A DNA stretch of 64,000 nt from Halichondria panicea. Taxonomy: Eukaryota > Porifera > Demospongiae > Suberitida > Halichondriidae. This document shows positions 1 to 21,756 of the stretch, one piece after another. The number at the start of each line of letters is the position of its first letter. Position 1 is the first letter of the stretch. A program made the position numbers and the translations under genes. The notes beneath the pieces are model-generated. The model was not told the DNA's origin. It saw only the letters and a list, made by a program, of their open reading frames with translations, and ran no database searches. The stretch covers positions 1,937,001 through 2,001,000 of the forward strand of contig NC_087392.1 in assembly GCF_963675165.1 (NCBI RefSeq). The letters run 5' to 3'.

Positions 1-138
1 TTTGCCCTGCAGGAGGGAGACACTTTGTATATTTTCTCTCGTGTCAGCAATGAGTGGTATGAGGGAGAGAACACTGCCTCTGGAACATTTGGACAATTCC
101 CCACTAACTATGTCAATGTCACTGTGCCTCTGCCTTGA
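1..138 (+). CDS. C-terminal end of an SH3-domain protein (partial)
   Basis: The frame open from base 1 encodes 45 residues ending in a TGA at 136-138. The residues carry the second half of an SH3 fold: the ALQEGD turn (ALYDY side lost upstream), then EWYEGEN (the conserved tryptophan that contacts proline peptides), then GQFPTNYV, the classic G-x-FP-x-NYV end of SH3 domains. Only five residues follow the domain, so this SH3 lies at the extreme C terminus, as in several endocytic and cytoskeletal adaptors (amphiphysin/endophilin, sorbin, GRB2 families). Nothing visible tells which family. The start and remaining exons are outside the window. It meets the minus-strand carrier gene tail-to-tail, 165 bp between stops. 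Confidence 0.85.
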   Translation, partial: FALQEGDTLYIFSRVSNEWYEGENTASGTFGQFPTNYVNVTVPLP

Positions 139-303
139 TGGACAGTTTCATACATGTAGCTAGGGCTGTTATATAGTTTAGCTGTGTAGTGGTTTTTATT
201 TAATTTTGTGTTGACTGTTTTTGTGTGTGTTTATAAATGAAAATTTGATTATTTTGTGATGCAAGAATGTATAGATAATCTGACTATAATAGTATGGATG
301 TTT

Positions 304-2199
304 CTAAGTCTTTAGTTGAAACAGTTTCTGACTGTATTCGTATGTGATAAACAGAGCTCCATTTGCTGGGAAGGACCGAATGAGCGTGGGTGCCAGTCCT
401 TTGTACAGTGCTAACACACCTGCATGCATGGGAAGAGGGAGCCTATTAGTGTTAGTACAGTGCTATATGCTTACCTTCAGTCCTAACAATGGTTGTTAGT
501 GTCTTCCAAAATGAGTTGGTGTACTCCCCTCTCACCTGTAAAGGCATGTCAGTATTTGGTATCATTAATAGCAGGAGTGCATGCACTCCTGTTAATAGTA
601 ATAATTATGGTTTTGAGTGCAATATGGGATTATAACAGCACGAGTAACAAGCAATGGCAAGGCTTCTAATTTCACGAGGCGTAACGAAGTACTAGTGCTA
701 TATATTAACCTTGCATGCCAGTGCTTGTTTTGAATGCTACTCGTTAATCCGGTCACCCTTGGGACAGTGCAGCTTGGCCAGAATAGCGAGTTGGCTGTAT
801 TTCAAGAAAATAGCCACGGCTTAAAAACGACCTTATCTCGAATCTAATGACTAATTTTGCGGTCCTTGTCTCGAGGATAATGAAGGATAATGAATCATTC
901 TGCTCTCTATTTAAGCGTAATCCAATTTTATCTCCCAAACTACACCCAAAACGTCATATCCGGCCGTAATAAACATATAAAATTACATTGAAAACCTAGT
1001 TTGTGGCAGCCAGCACTGGCCAGCATATGGAATAGTGAGTGGCCGTACTTTAGGGTGAGTTTTGTACAGTAAACATCTAGCTAGCAATCCGTGCCAAACC
1101 AAATGGCCGGTATATCGAGGTGGCCGTACTTCAGAGAGCCGGAATAGCAAGAGTCTAATCCCTTATTGCATGAGTAACCAATATTGATTTTCTAATCGTT
1201 TATGATGCAGTTCTCTGCAGTTTAAATAAAACGTTCGGACGCAGCCGTTATTTGAAAACAAACCCCCGTGCAATTATTCCCTTGACAACATGCAATTACT
1301 GATACGGGATTAATTGCTGTACAAACTCTAGTCACATCATACAATAGCTAAGCAACTGGTGTGTGTGAGATTACCTGTATTCGTGCCTTGACTGTATCGT
1401 TAGGAAACACTGAGGTCCAGTAACCACACCCAGCTACCCCCCCTGCCAGCACCAGCCGTGGTACACCTGTGCATTCACAACGGTTGCTTTATTTCAATAC
1501 TCTGTATTGAGATTGTGTTTCCTTACTTAGTGGGTCATTGGGATCGTGTCCTTCAGGAGTTAACATTTTTCTGCTCAAATTGTACCCTCCAAAGAAAAAA
1601 AAGTAGCCAGGAATATCTCTTGCCCACACACTGCTCAGCCCTCGGAATATACCAGTCACTCCATCATCACGAACAATCTGTTTCAATGTAGTCCATGAGT
1701 TGTTCCTGTAATGGCACATAAAGTCAATTGTGCATGCTCTTGAACATATTTACCTATGTTTTGCTCGAATCTCATCAACAGAGATGTCTGGATATTTTGT
1801 TTGAAGGGTTTGCATGTGAGCTTGCATCTTGCACTTGATACGATCTGGGGGAGCGAATACCACTCCGGAGAACACACTTGCTAAGCTTCCTGCACTGGCC
1901 TTCTGTGTGATACTCAATTCCTCGTTTCCTCCTATCCACTGCACCAAACTCAGACACTTGTTGTAGCACATAAACAGGACGGCATTCTCTGCAATATTGG
2001 AGATCACAGCAGGAGACGAGCCAGCATAGAAACCTTGAAATCTCTCTTCCAGCAGTGTTGTTCTGGCTGCTTGCAAAGCGGACTTATACATATCAGGGTA
2101 AATTTGCATCTTCACTTTGACAGTATCAAAAGGCTGACCTGCTAACACACAGGCACATCCACCAAGGCCTCCTGACACAATATCTCCTATGCCACTCAT
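304..2199 (-). CDS. SLC25A15: Mitochondrial ornithine transporter (SLC25A15/ORC1-like carrier)
   Basis: Six-transmembrane carrier of the inner mitochondrial membrane; the SLC25A15 family exchanges ornithine and citrulline for the urea/arginine pathway. Exons read on the minus strand are 1754-2199, 1527-1705, 1375-1466, 475-535 and about 304-418. All three tripartite repeats show the Px[DE]xx[KR] signature: [22 protein letters not shown] and [11 protein letters not shown]. Family-specific stretches include [28 protein letters not shown] and [15 protein letters not shown], which match ORC1 rather than generic carriers. The start at 2199 was chosen because [14 protein letters not shown] aligns with the usual N terminus; an upstream in-frame ATG at 2238 is possible. 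The long intron 536-1374 carries a Tigger-like MITE. Divergent from the RNF121-like gene, 206 bp apart. Confidence 0.9.
738..1154 (-). mobile_element. Tigger/pogo-like MITE, copy 1
   Basis: A 417-bp non-coding element in the carrier gene intron. One end carries ctcgttaatccggtcaccc and the other end reads, reverse-complemented, tcttgctattccggctctct, so the two ends form imperfect inverted repeats. The same sequence recurs reversed at 6561-6935 and, interrupted, at 40032-41036. The outer ends of better copies begin CAGTAGACTC next to a TA, the pattern of pogo/Tigger elements. No transposase is visible. A small reading frame at 753-938 lies in the element and is not regarded as a gene. Confidence 0.75.
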
Positions 2200-2405
2200 T
2201 GTCTTTCTTAGTAGCACTGCAAGGGCGAATGCACACACTGACTAGTTTGCAATCTGCAGTACAATAAACAAAAGGTATTTGAGTGGGTGGGTAAAAATCT
2301 GAGATGAAAAACGAGCATTCTTTTCTGACCATCCATACCCACTCCATTGGTTACATGTAGAGATCTACCTAAAAGAGACCATTAATTTGTGTGGGTCCTT
2401 TCATC

Positions 2406-4038
<1,633 letters not shown>

Positions 4039-4129
4039 TATGCTGTTATATTATTACGTTTCAGTTCAGGTGCTATACATGTATTCATTAATTACTATCT
4101 TGAAAATGAAATATGACGGGTAACCACAC

Positions 4130-4200
4130 AACAAAATATATAATATTATTAATAAAATATATATTATTAAAATATATATTATATATTTATCAAGCGCGTA
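4130..4200. repeat. AT-only tract between convergent gene ends
   Basis: A run of ATATT/AATAAA-like sequence, almost free of G and C, lies between the RNF121-like stop at 4038 and the WBP4 stop at 4250. AATAAA occurs in it on the plus strand, and TTTATT (AATAAA on the minus strand) lies nearby, so it probably holds poly(A) signals for both genes. Confidence 0.55.
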
Positions 4201-4249
4201 TTTGGTATTATGAATTTACAAAAAGAGAAGGTTATTATGCCAAAAGAAA

Positions 4250-5709
4250 CTAGCTAGTTACGTCTTGTTCAGTAGTTCTCTGTCTAATCCGTGCTCTGCC
4301 ACTCCCCCCTCTCTTCTTGAATGAAAACTTCTTGAATCCACCGCTGTATTCGCTATCCTCAGCCTCGACTGTCTCGGTAACTGGTAGCGTCTTCTCCTCA
4401 AATTCTATAATCTCTTTTTTGGTCTCCTCGGGCACAGCTTCTTGAGGTGTGCTCTCAGCTACTGGCTCCACATATTCATACTCAGCAACTGTCTCCCATC
4501 CCCCATAAGGCCCAGAGCGTCTGATTCTCTTTGGACTAGAGGGGCCATCTTCATTTGTGTCTGGTGAGGCAGATCTCTTGTGTTCGTTAGACTCCGCCCC
4601 TGGATTGGTCGGATAGTGTATTGGGTCTTGAGTGGTTGGGGTCTGAGAGGTCGTAGCCGTGGGGGTAGGGTAGGAGTACGATTGAGTGAGTGGGGTGTAT
4701 CCAGCAGGAGCCTCCCATTGTGTCACTGCATGGGATTCAAAAGTCTAGTAATGGTACATACGTATTACCATATAGCAGGGTCATTAGTCTATGATGTAAC
4801 CAGATCTACTGTGATGCACTATGTAATCAGGGGTGTGGTCAACAAATGTAGGAGTGGCCAAACATTTCACAAACCTTCCCCCAAACTTTAAATCCTAGAT
4901 GAAACCCTGTTGAGCTGTACAAAAAAATTAATTGGGCACTTTATACTAAAATTTGCACCAACAAAAATTACCCGTGATACGGTATGATATTTAATTTAAC
5001 AAGAAGCACAAACTCTTTACTATATAATATACTCCTCTCACCTCCAGTGATTGAGTTGTAGTAGTAAGTGTATCCCTGCGGTGAGATGAGTGGTTGCCAT
5101 GCCATCGACTCTGCCTTCAGTTGACCAACCTTCTTTGTTATGTTCTCTTGGATTGTAATTTTCTCAACCTCTCTATTTTTCTCTGCAGCAATGGTGGACG
5201 CTATTTCGAGAACTTTCCTCGCATGTTCTTCTTCTTCATCAGTCGCTAGTTGAATCGTTCTATTTGCTGAAGTGCCACTGTCTGATACCGTAAGGTCTTT
5301 ATGATAGGCAGAAATGGCTGCATGTTCTATTGATGCTAGGATCGCCTCAGTCTTCTTCTTGTCTTTTGCTGCCTCGCTGGCATTGCTTCTGGACTCTTTG
5401 AGCTGACGTTGCACATTTGCTTTGTGGCGACGGCCCTGCTCGTGGAAACTCACACTCTGCAGTAGCACAGAGGAGCAGTATGGTATACTGCTATTATGTT
5501 ATGAATGTCCGTTAATAAGAGAATAAGATTGTTTATAGCTAGGGTGAGTGATGCGGTACGTGACAGACTTACAGCTTCGTTGTCTCCAAACCAGCATTTG
5601 CATACTTCACAGAACTTCCTTGGATTGGATACCCAATATTCAGTCCTGCATAGCGTATAATACACATGGATATATATATATAGCCTTTAAAGATTGAAGA
5701 AACATACAT
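4250..5709 (-). CDS. WBP4: WBP4/FBP21-like spliceosomal protein (U1-type zinc finger + WW domain)
   Basis: Exons on the minus strand: 5708-5709 (start, see below), 5573-5645, 5042-5456, 4250-4725. The N terminus EYWVSNPRKFCEVCKCWFGDNEASVSFHEQGRRH is split here between two exons and forms the matrin/U1-C type C2H2 zinc finger of WBP4. A lysine-rich coiled-coil stretch follows, then one WW domain rebuilt across the last junction (WQPLISPQGYTYYYNS then ITGVTQWEAPAGY). Human WBP4 has two WW domains, so one appears lost or undetected here. The acidic C terminus with GPYGGWETV and FKKRGGSGRARIRQR matches the WBP4 C-terminal motif. The start codon seems split by an intron: AT at 5708-5709 followed by gtatgt, with G opening the next exon; this is inference. 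WBP4 is a component of spliceosomal B complexes. Confidence 0.88.
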
Positions 5710-5955
5710 TTTTTACAGTGTGAAGGGATGTACTTGAGCGCGAGCTATATAGCTAAAGACAACGACAGCTAGCTGAAGAAGATCAAGAAGCAGTTTAGTG
5801 ACCTTTGACCTGCAGCATGATTTATATTTTATGTGGGATGTATTAATTAGAGTTGAACACGTGACTCCTATTAATAAAGTCTTTTTAGGGCGCCAGTTGG
5901 TGTGTGTGTGTGAGCTTCAAATTTCTGATCCTAGCTGCGATTTATAAGATCTACA

Positions 5956-7055
5956 ATGTCAGAAGATTCCAAGGTGAGTATTAGCCGTATCGTAGAGTTA
6001 CTCTAGAGTAAATACTGTATATGTATCGCAAAGCCTTGTCATGACTCAATGCATTCACTCTCTATTGATGCACATCACTGTAGCCTGATGTGAAGCCTGA
6101 TGTCCAGACAGAGAGTGAGCACATCAACTTAAAAGTAACTGGCCAGGTACGTTCCATCTCTATGTATTTGTGTACGAATTGTTTAATACCATGTCATGAA
6201 CTGTTTTGGTTGTAGACTGACTTGCGTACTTATTAGCTTCATTTAGCTATCTTGTCAGGTCCTGTATGCTTCCTTTTGCATCAAACGTTTATTAAAGGGA
6301 GAAAATGTCCATCCCTACAGGATGGCTCAGTAGTCCATTTCAAAATCAAGCGAAACACACCGCTCAAGAAACTGATGCAGGCGTACTGTGACAGACAGGG
6401 CTTTCAATTATCCACCATCAGATTTGTGTTTGACGGGAATAGTGTTGGACCCGAGTGCACTCCGAATGCAGTGAGTCAGCAGTACTGTCCATACAAATTA
6501 GCCCGATGATTAATTGTTAGAATTAATCCATTTCTTACTTGAGTGTAATGCCAGGCCTAATACAGAAGACTCGCTATTCCGGGTCTCTGAAGTACGGCCC
6601 TTTGCTATACCGGCCATTTGTTTTGGCACTGATTGCTAGCTACTGCACAAAACACGCCCTGAAATGTGGCCGGCCATTTCCTATTGCGTATACTGACCAG
6701 TACTGGCTGCCCCAAACTAGGTTTTGTAATTTTATACGCCGGATATAATGTTTTGGGTGTGGTATGACAGTTGATTACTCTTCAATAGAGAGCATAATGA
6801 TTCATTATCCTCGATTGACAGAACCGCCATTAGATTCGAGGTAGGGTCATTTTTTAGCCGCGGCTATTTCTAGCTCGCTATTACAGCCTAACTGCACTGT
6901 CCCAAGGGTGACCGGATTAATGAGAGTCTACTGTAATCGTTTGTTATAAAATTATAACAGATCTGAACTCGTGTGTTTTCCTGTCACTGCAGCTTGAAAT
7001 GGATGATGAGGACACCATAGAAGTATTCCAGCAACAAACTGGTGGCTCCTCTTAG
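5956..7055 (+). CDS. SUMO: SUMO (small ubiquitin-like modifier) precursor
   Basis: Four exons: 5956-5973, 6084-6146, 6321-6470, 6993-7055, giving 97 residues, the usual SUMO length. The beta-grasp fold is seen in [41 protein letters not shown] and [15 protein letters not shown]. The mature C terminus is the diglycine at QQQTGG; two serines after it must be removed by a SENP protease. The N-terminal arm contains VKPD, a psi-K-x-[DE] site that could support chain formation as in SUMO-2/3. The third intron (6471-6992) carries a Tigger-like MITE. A poly(A) signal AATAAA is at 7094-7099. Divergent from WBP4, about 246 bp between starts. Confidence 0.96.
6561..6935 (+). mobile_element. Tigger/pogo-like MITE, copy 2
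   Basis: A 375-bp element in the third SUMO intron, in opposite orientation to the copy at 738-1154. The ends are tacagaagactcgctattcc and, reverse-complemented, tacagtagactctcattaat, and each abuts TA. Internal blocks (tacggcc, ataccggccatttg, gattcgagg, agccgcggctatt) match the other copies. Confidence 0.78.
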
Positions 7056-7093
7056 TGAACTCACTACCCCATTTTGTTGTTGTGTTCATGACC

Positions 7094-7099
7094 AATAAA
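7094..7099 (+). terminator. Polyadenylation signal of the SUMO gene
   Basis: A canonical AATAAA 39 bp after the SUMO stop codon. Confidence 0.6.
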
Positions 7100-7351
7100 C
7101 CATGCACATTTCTAGCTAACGTCTTGCTCATACGTGTTACACATGCACATATACTCCATTCATGTTCCTTTCTGGTCTGATTTAATTGCTCATTATTGAT
7201 GCAACATGTTGGCATGGGACATTATTAATTATAATATCAATGACTGTCTTGGAACATTTACATATACAGATTGAGCTAGATTTTGATTAACAAAACTCTT
7301 ATAATCATAAAACATTGATGCACTCATGAATTTTAATATGACACCCAAATT

Positions 7352-7368
7352 GGGGGGGGGGGGGGGGG
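7352..7368 (+). repeat. Run of 17 G
   Basis: A homopolymer of 17 guanines between SUMO and the broken small gene. Several shorter G or C runs occur in introns elsewhere in the window (for example 15029-15038, 19085-19097, 62010-62025). Confidence 0.9.
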
Positions 7369-7625
7369 CTATGTTAAATGCAACACAGCACCTTCTCTGA
7401 TTACTTATGTCTTGATATTAGATATTTTTGCTTAATTTGTTTACACTGGAATACTGGATTCAACATTCTCTCATAAACCATAATGTATTTTCAACACATT
7501 AATTATCAGTTCACTAAAATTAATAACTAACTATCAGTTTACAACAGTTTCAATGTCTTCGCAAATAGTCTTTGACTGCTTCAAATTGCATAGAGAAGGA
7601 GAATGATTATTGATTTATGTGATTA

Positions 7626-7839
7626 TTACTCACCGCAGCAGCACACTTTACTGTCAGAGACCAGCATTCCGCTCCATAGTCGGGCCCAAACTGAGGTACC
7701 AAAGCTGAGGTACCAGTGTAGCAGTGAGCACTGTTACAATCCTCTGAACAATCTCCGGCACACAATATGGTGCTGTTCCAATCATCGCCCCTTGTCCGTA
7801 GTGTGCTGACTGACATAATTCACTGCAACTGTTCGCCAT
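7626..7839 (-). pseudogene. Small cysteine-rich protein gene, frame broken twice
   Basis: Starting at an ATG (7837-7839) the first frame encodes MANSCSELCQ then YGQGAMIGTAPYC. Homologous-looking sequence then continues in a second frame (GDCSEDC, CYTG, FGPDYGAECW), and finally in a third (SKVCCCGE, ending at a TAA 7626-7628). Glycine/cysteine patterns of the form YGxGAxIGTAPxC ... CxxDC ... YGxxCW ... KxCCC are remembered from small cysteine-rich proteins of invertebrates; that family link is from memory and uncertain. The first break sits at a TGTGTG tract, where a 2-base slip would suffice. The pieces may mean a decayed gene, or two indel errors in the assembly. A gtgagt at the end of the second frame could alternatively be a splice donor. 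No signal peptide is seen. Confidence 0.4.
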
Positions 7840-8979
7840 TGTATGCTTGAGGCTTTAAAGCTTAGTCGAACCTGGATGTAAAACTTTGCTCCTCGGCTCT
7901 CTGACTTAGAGCCTTCAACAATTCATGATCATTGCAATTGAATGCTGTATCAAGAGTCCATAAATTTATAGCAATCTATTTATAATAGCAGGTGTAGTTG
8001 GTGAGGTATTATGGTTTTTACTATACTGTTACTAGTACTAAAAAGTAACGTCACCTTGTTTATAGCCAACTAATTAAGTAGCTCAAAGCAAGTACAGTGA
8101 TAAGCACAAAGATTTTCACTGCCATGACATGATGTCCTCTTGATAAGCCTGTTGATCAGATCGATGTTCCTAATTAAGACGTCCAACTGGATTCCTTATA
8201 TAGCTGGCGTATGGCCCCCGTAATACACCCACGCATGTACCTCATGCATGTGGTAAATATCATTCCTCAGGTGCGTAGGAAACTGCATTTTTTCTAAGAG
8301 GAAACAAAAACGATTTATACATAAAGCCATGGAAGGAAATCACTGTCTCTGTATTAGGGTAATGGGACCAGGTATGGAGGAAATGAGATCGAGGATACGA
8401 TACTAATAGTACGTATTATACCATTACTCACATATAATTATAATAACATCATGTATACGTCATACACTCCAGAACACACATTACAGGAATTGGTAAAAAA
8501 AAAAAAAGTATCCTAAAAACAGTAAAACTTATTGTTAATCATGGGGAAGGTCCATAAAACGCCATCTTAATCATGTCCCTTCTCTGTAACCTCGAGCCCT
8601 GTAATGGTGGGACAAAAAAACATGACACTAAGCATTATTATCATCGTGAAGCTAACTCCCACCTTTCTAGTAATCCCGTGATCTTCTTGGGAGAATGCAT
8701 ACCCATCTGTGTGGAAACAAAGGAGCAAGCACATATCACACACATGTACACGCTAATTAAAACATAATTTCTAAGGTTCGTTCATTGGTTACACTTATAG
8801 GAACTGACCGAATAGTTGCATGGCCCTAACAGTCCCCACACAATACACCAGTTGCGCATGGTAAGTATACTTTTACTCCCACTTATAACAAACTTATTGA
8901 GGCCATGCATATAATAGACAACACTTAATTTCCCTAGTACATTGAGACACACAAGCACTTGTAGCCAGCCATGACTCAC
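7840..8979. other. Stretch with no recognised gene
   Basis: About 1.1 kb between the broken small gene and the last flippase exon found. Reading frames here are short and show no family resemblance. The final exon(s) and 3' UTR of the flippase probably lie in it, because no convincing stop was placed for that gene. It contains an A-run near 8495. Confidence 0.5.
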
Positions 8980-18313
<9,334 letters not shown>

Positions 18314-18471
18314 CAGATTTTATCCACCACCAGCACTAAAATCAATTGTCTTCTAATACATGTTCTGAGCAGCTAGCTAGCTAGCTTGAATCATAGATTG
18401 AAGAGTTGCTTGAATAAGAACACACCGGCACCTCTCAACCGGATAAACTCCACCCCCCATGCAGCCATCCA

Positions 18472-18567
18472 GGAATGAGCCCCTCCCCCTTACGTCTTCG
18501 ATGGTCTATTTATAGCCACTGGCGCATGCAGGAATGAGCCCCTCCCCCTACTGGTCTATTTATAGCC
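18472..18567. promoter_or_regulatory. Duplicated TATA-like block in the flippase/DUSP23 divergent promoter
   Basis: The 380-bp gap between the flippase start (18313) and the phosphatase start (18694) contains a direct repeat with units beginning at 18472 and 18531. Both units carry ggaatgagcccctccccct and then ggtctatttatagcc, the second unit lacking a short piece. The CTATTTATAG element lies 50 bp apart in the two copies and is a plausible TATA-type core. Which gene each copy serves is not visible. Confidence 0.5.
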
Positions 18568-18693
18568 GCCACCGGTAGCTGAGCTCACCATGTTGGTGCA
18601 AGATATAAAAACAGGCACTGGATTCATTAACACATTGACAACTCAACGAATTATGATCTACTATGCTGCATCATCACCTCAACCAAAAGAACA

Positions 18694-19321
18694 GTGAACA
18701 AGATGACCTCCATTCCTTGGAATTTCTCCTGGTTCATAGATGGAAAACTGGCAGGGATGGCCTATCCAAGAGACAAGCATATTCCCTTCTTAGTGGCCTC
18801 TGGATTACAGACAATAATCAACCTCACCCCCTTCCCTGCGGATTATGAGGATATGGCTAATGCTCATGGCATCACAGTCCACAATATCATTATCGAAGAT
18901 TTTTGTGCTCCGAGCTACGATCAAATTAAGGAATTTCTGGACATATGCAAAGCTGCAGAAACAGTAAGTAGCCATCTAACAGTAAATACACAGACTAATG
19001 TGAACACTACATGTATGTGTACTATGTATATCACAGTATCAGTTGTAAAAAGTATTCTATAATTATGATGTAGGTTAATTATTATCCCCCCCCCCCCAGC
19101 CTGTTGCAGTCCACTGTGGTAAGGGCATGGGACGCACAGGGACGATGCTCGCCTGTTATCTGGTAGCCGAGGAGGGCTACAAAACGCTGGATGCCATCAA
19201 AGAGACAAGACGACGAAGAGTGTACTCCATTGAAACTGAGAGTCAAGAAAGAGCCATTTTTAAGTTTGAGCACAAGTACAACAGTAAAGGAATAGACAAT
19301 GTTCATTATTGTAAAGCTTAA
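18694..19321 (+). CDS. DUSP23: DUSP23-like dual-specificity protein phosphatase
   Basis: Two exons: 18694-18963 and 19100-19321, giving about 163 residues, close to the single-domain DUSP23 (150). NFSWFIDGKLAGMAYPRDK at the N terminus is the DUSP23 signature; IIEDFCAPSYDQIKEF holds the conserved general-acid aspartate; the catalytic loop VHCGKGMGRTGTMLACYL has the HCx5R signature with Cys nucleophile and Arg. RRRVYSIETESQERAIFKFE closes the domain. DUSP23 is a cytosolic phosphatase with reported activity on phosphotyrosine/phosphoserine substrates. Two starts are possible, 18694 (MNKMTS) and 18703 (MTS). The catalytic loop begins exon 2, so the intron separates the substrate-recognition half from the active site. 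Stops of this gene and LRRC51 are 39 bp apart. Confidence 0.93.
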
Positions 19322-19360
19322 TATGAAGCTGAAATTATCAATTGACATTTCTAGACATTT

Positions 19361-21559
19361 CTAGTCATCGTCTCTTTTTCTTCTTGATTTTGTTTTAGGG
19401 ACAATCATAGTCTTCCATGTTTCACAAGAAGCTCTGTCTGACTTGGTAATGCCACTGAAGTCCAGAGTTTGTAACTGGGGTACTCTTGACAGAACATAGA
19501 ATCTGTAGCCTGAGTTGATTTCAATGGGGTTGCCATGAAGCGTCAGAGACTTGAGATTGTCGAGCTGAGACAGTTTATCGACTTGAGCTAGAGTCACAAT
19601 GTTATTTCCATGGAGATAGATAGTGGTGAGATTTGGCAACTCGAGAAGACACTGCATGAAAAAAAGTATCAATCAGTGATCAAAATAAAGTTGGGTCGTC
19701 TGTGAAACTTTTAATGCAACAATGTTAGGGGATTAAATTACTTGTATGTGTTTACTTCAGTCCCCTCACATTGTTAGTGTAATACCTATAATGTGGTTAC
19801 ATTCATTGGAGAATTATGAATCACAAAAACTTGTTAGGTACTTAACCTGGAGCACCTGACAGGATCATGATATCGTATATTAGTACTCAGGTTTAGGAAA
19901 TTGGATATTCACCGGTATCTATAATTATTATAAATTATTGTGATTTTATGTCTATAGGTATTTCCTGTCATTGTAATATCTTGACAAAATCGAAACTCAG
20001 ACATTACATCATAAGTAAAGTAGTGCCAGTTTACAACTAACACCTAATAGAGTCTATTCAAGTTATGTCCTGCAGAGGTAGACTCTTTCCCAGGCCTTAC
20101 TTTTTCTTGCTGTTGTCACTATTCATCCATAAATCATAATAGTGAGGCAGCAAAGAAAGAAATGGGCATACAGGAAAAAGTAAGGCCTGATTTGGGAAAT
20201 CGCGTGATTCACAAGGATTTTTATGAACGTGGGCGATATGTAGCCCACAATCGTGACGTAAGGTATTCTCCCACGTATTTAGAGTTAATAAGACTGTACT
20301 GAGACAACCAACCACCAAGCTGTGCTGCAAGTCAGATCAGAGAACTAGCGTGGCCAGCTCTGGTGGCAGTAGCTACCTGCTGTATGATAATGATAACTAA
20401 GCTATTCTTGATCTATACTATACTATAGACTATAGCATGTAGAAAGACACATGATAGTCTGATAGAATCTGAACACACAATCTAGACTAGTAGTTAAGCC
20501 TAAGGTATAGCTAACTATAGTGCTTGCAAACTTCCAGTTCCAAGTCCATGCATGTCCATATTGCTGCAGGCAAAGTTTTATTAGTCATAGATCTCTGCGT
20601 GGGCAGTCCAACATCTCTAGCTCAGCATGCCCACGCTCATTTTCACCCTTCTACCACCCTTCTACCCTCACACGACTTCCCGATACAGGTTCTCCTTTTT
20701 CCTAACTCTACGTCTATTTATTTCTTTATTCCTCCAATTAATACCTTATTTTATCTCATTGAACGATTAATACAGTATTTGAACGATTGTGATAAAGAAC
20801 AAAAAGAAAAAGGAGAGCCTATGTAGAGGCTACTGCAGAGGCATGAATAGTTCAAGACATCACAGTCATGTTTTATGTTTGCTATGACCGATTTACTAAA
20901 GACGACAAAGATGATCCTGTCAGCTACTGTACTCTAATGTTCATATTAGGTAACGTACCACAGTAGGGTACTCCTGGGGTTTGAAATAATGAACATTACA
21001 CAGCTCAATAATTGTTTGATTTTGCTTTCACTGAGCGCCTGCGTTCAACAGTTACAATTTATATGTACAAAGAGTACAATGCATACAGTTTACACTAGAT
21101 AGGATGAGAACATACACATTACCTTGTCAATTGTTTTTAGATCATTGAAGGAGAAATCAATCCAGCCGAGCTTTAACATTGGGTCCTGAAACAGCCTGGA
21201 GATGGACGGCATGAATCTATCCCAGCTGACCAGTAAGTTGTTGTTGACCTTTAGTGCAGTTGAGGGGAATTTCTCTACCTCTACTGAACCTCTAGAGCTT
21301 CCTGCACTTAGCTCGTCCTCCAAGTCAAACACTCCCTGCAACTGTTTACTTCTCAGTCGAGGCCTCTCTCGCAACAGATCTGCACAATCATACGTACTTG
21401 TCAACTGATATGATGGTGCTGGTGAGATATAGAGGGACCCAGTATCTTACCTGAAAATTCTTGAATAGCTTTGAATGAGAAATCCAGCGGGTGATGTACC
21501 AGCAACCTGTTGTCCACCAATGCCCTGGTAGCTCCTGGTCCTTTCTTTTTGCTGCTCAT
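19361..21559 (-). CDS. LRRC51: LRRC51-like leucine-rich repeat protein
   Basis: Exons: 21451-21559, 21123-21379, 19361-19651. Conserved blocks of LRRC51 are seen in order: HHPLDFSFKAIQ near the N terminus, LGWIDFSFNDLKTID, then LPNLTTIYLHGNNI, LDNLKSLTLHGNPIEINSGYRFYVLS and TLDFSGITKSDRA. These form two to three leucine-rich repeats with an LRR cap. LRRC51 is a cytosolic protein often expressed with ciliary genes; its molecular role is poorly known. The junction of exons 2 and 3 is about four residues shorter than human LRRC51 at this point, so a tiny exon could be missing in the 1.47-kb intron, or the loop is simply shorter. Divergent from VMA21, 197 bp between starts. Confidence 0.87.
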
Positions 21560-21756
21560 GACTTTGTTATTAAATTACTTGTTGCTGTAGCAACTGTTTT
21601 GTGGGTGTTGAATGCAGGCAAAGATCGTCGGTAGAACTAACTGTTTATACCATTCATTGCAGTTCCTCGAGTCGAGGCCGAGGCACGAGGTAGAATAAAC
21701 TGTCAAATCAGCAAATTCAACTTTTATAATACCAGATAACTAGAAGAAGAGCTAAG

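Noticed and set aside
753-938. 61-residue minus-strand frame
   Set aside because: It lies within a non-coding MITE present three times in the window without a conserved frame.
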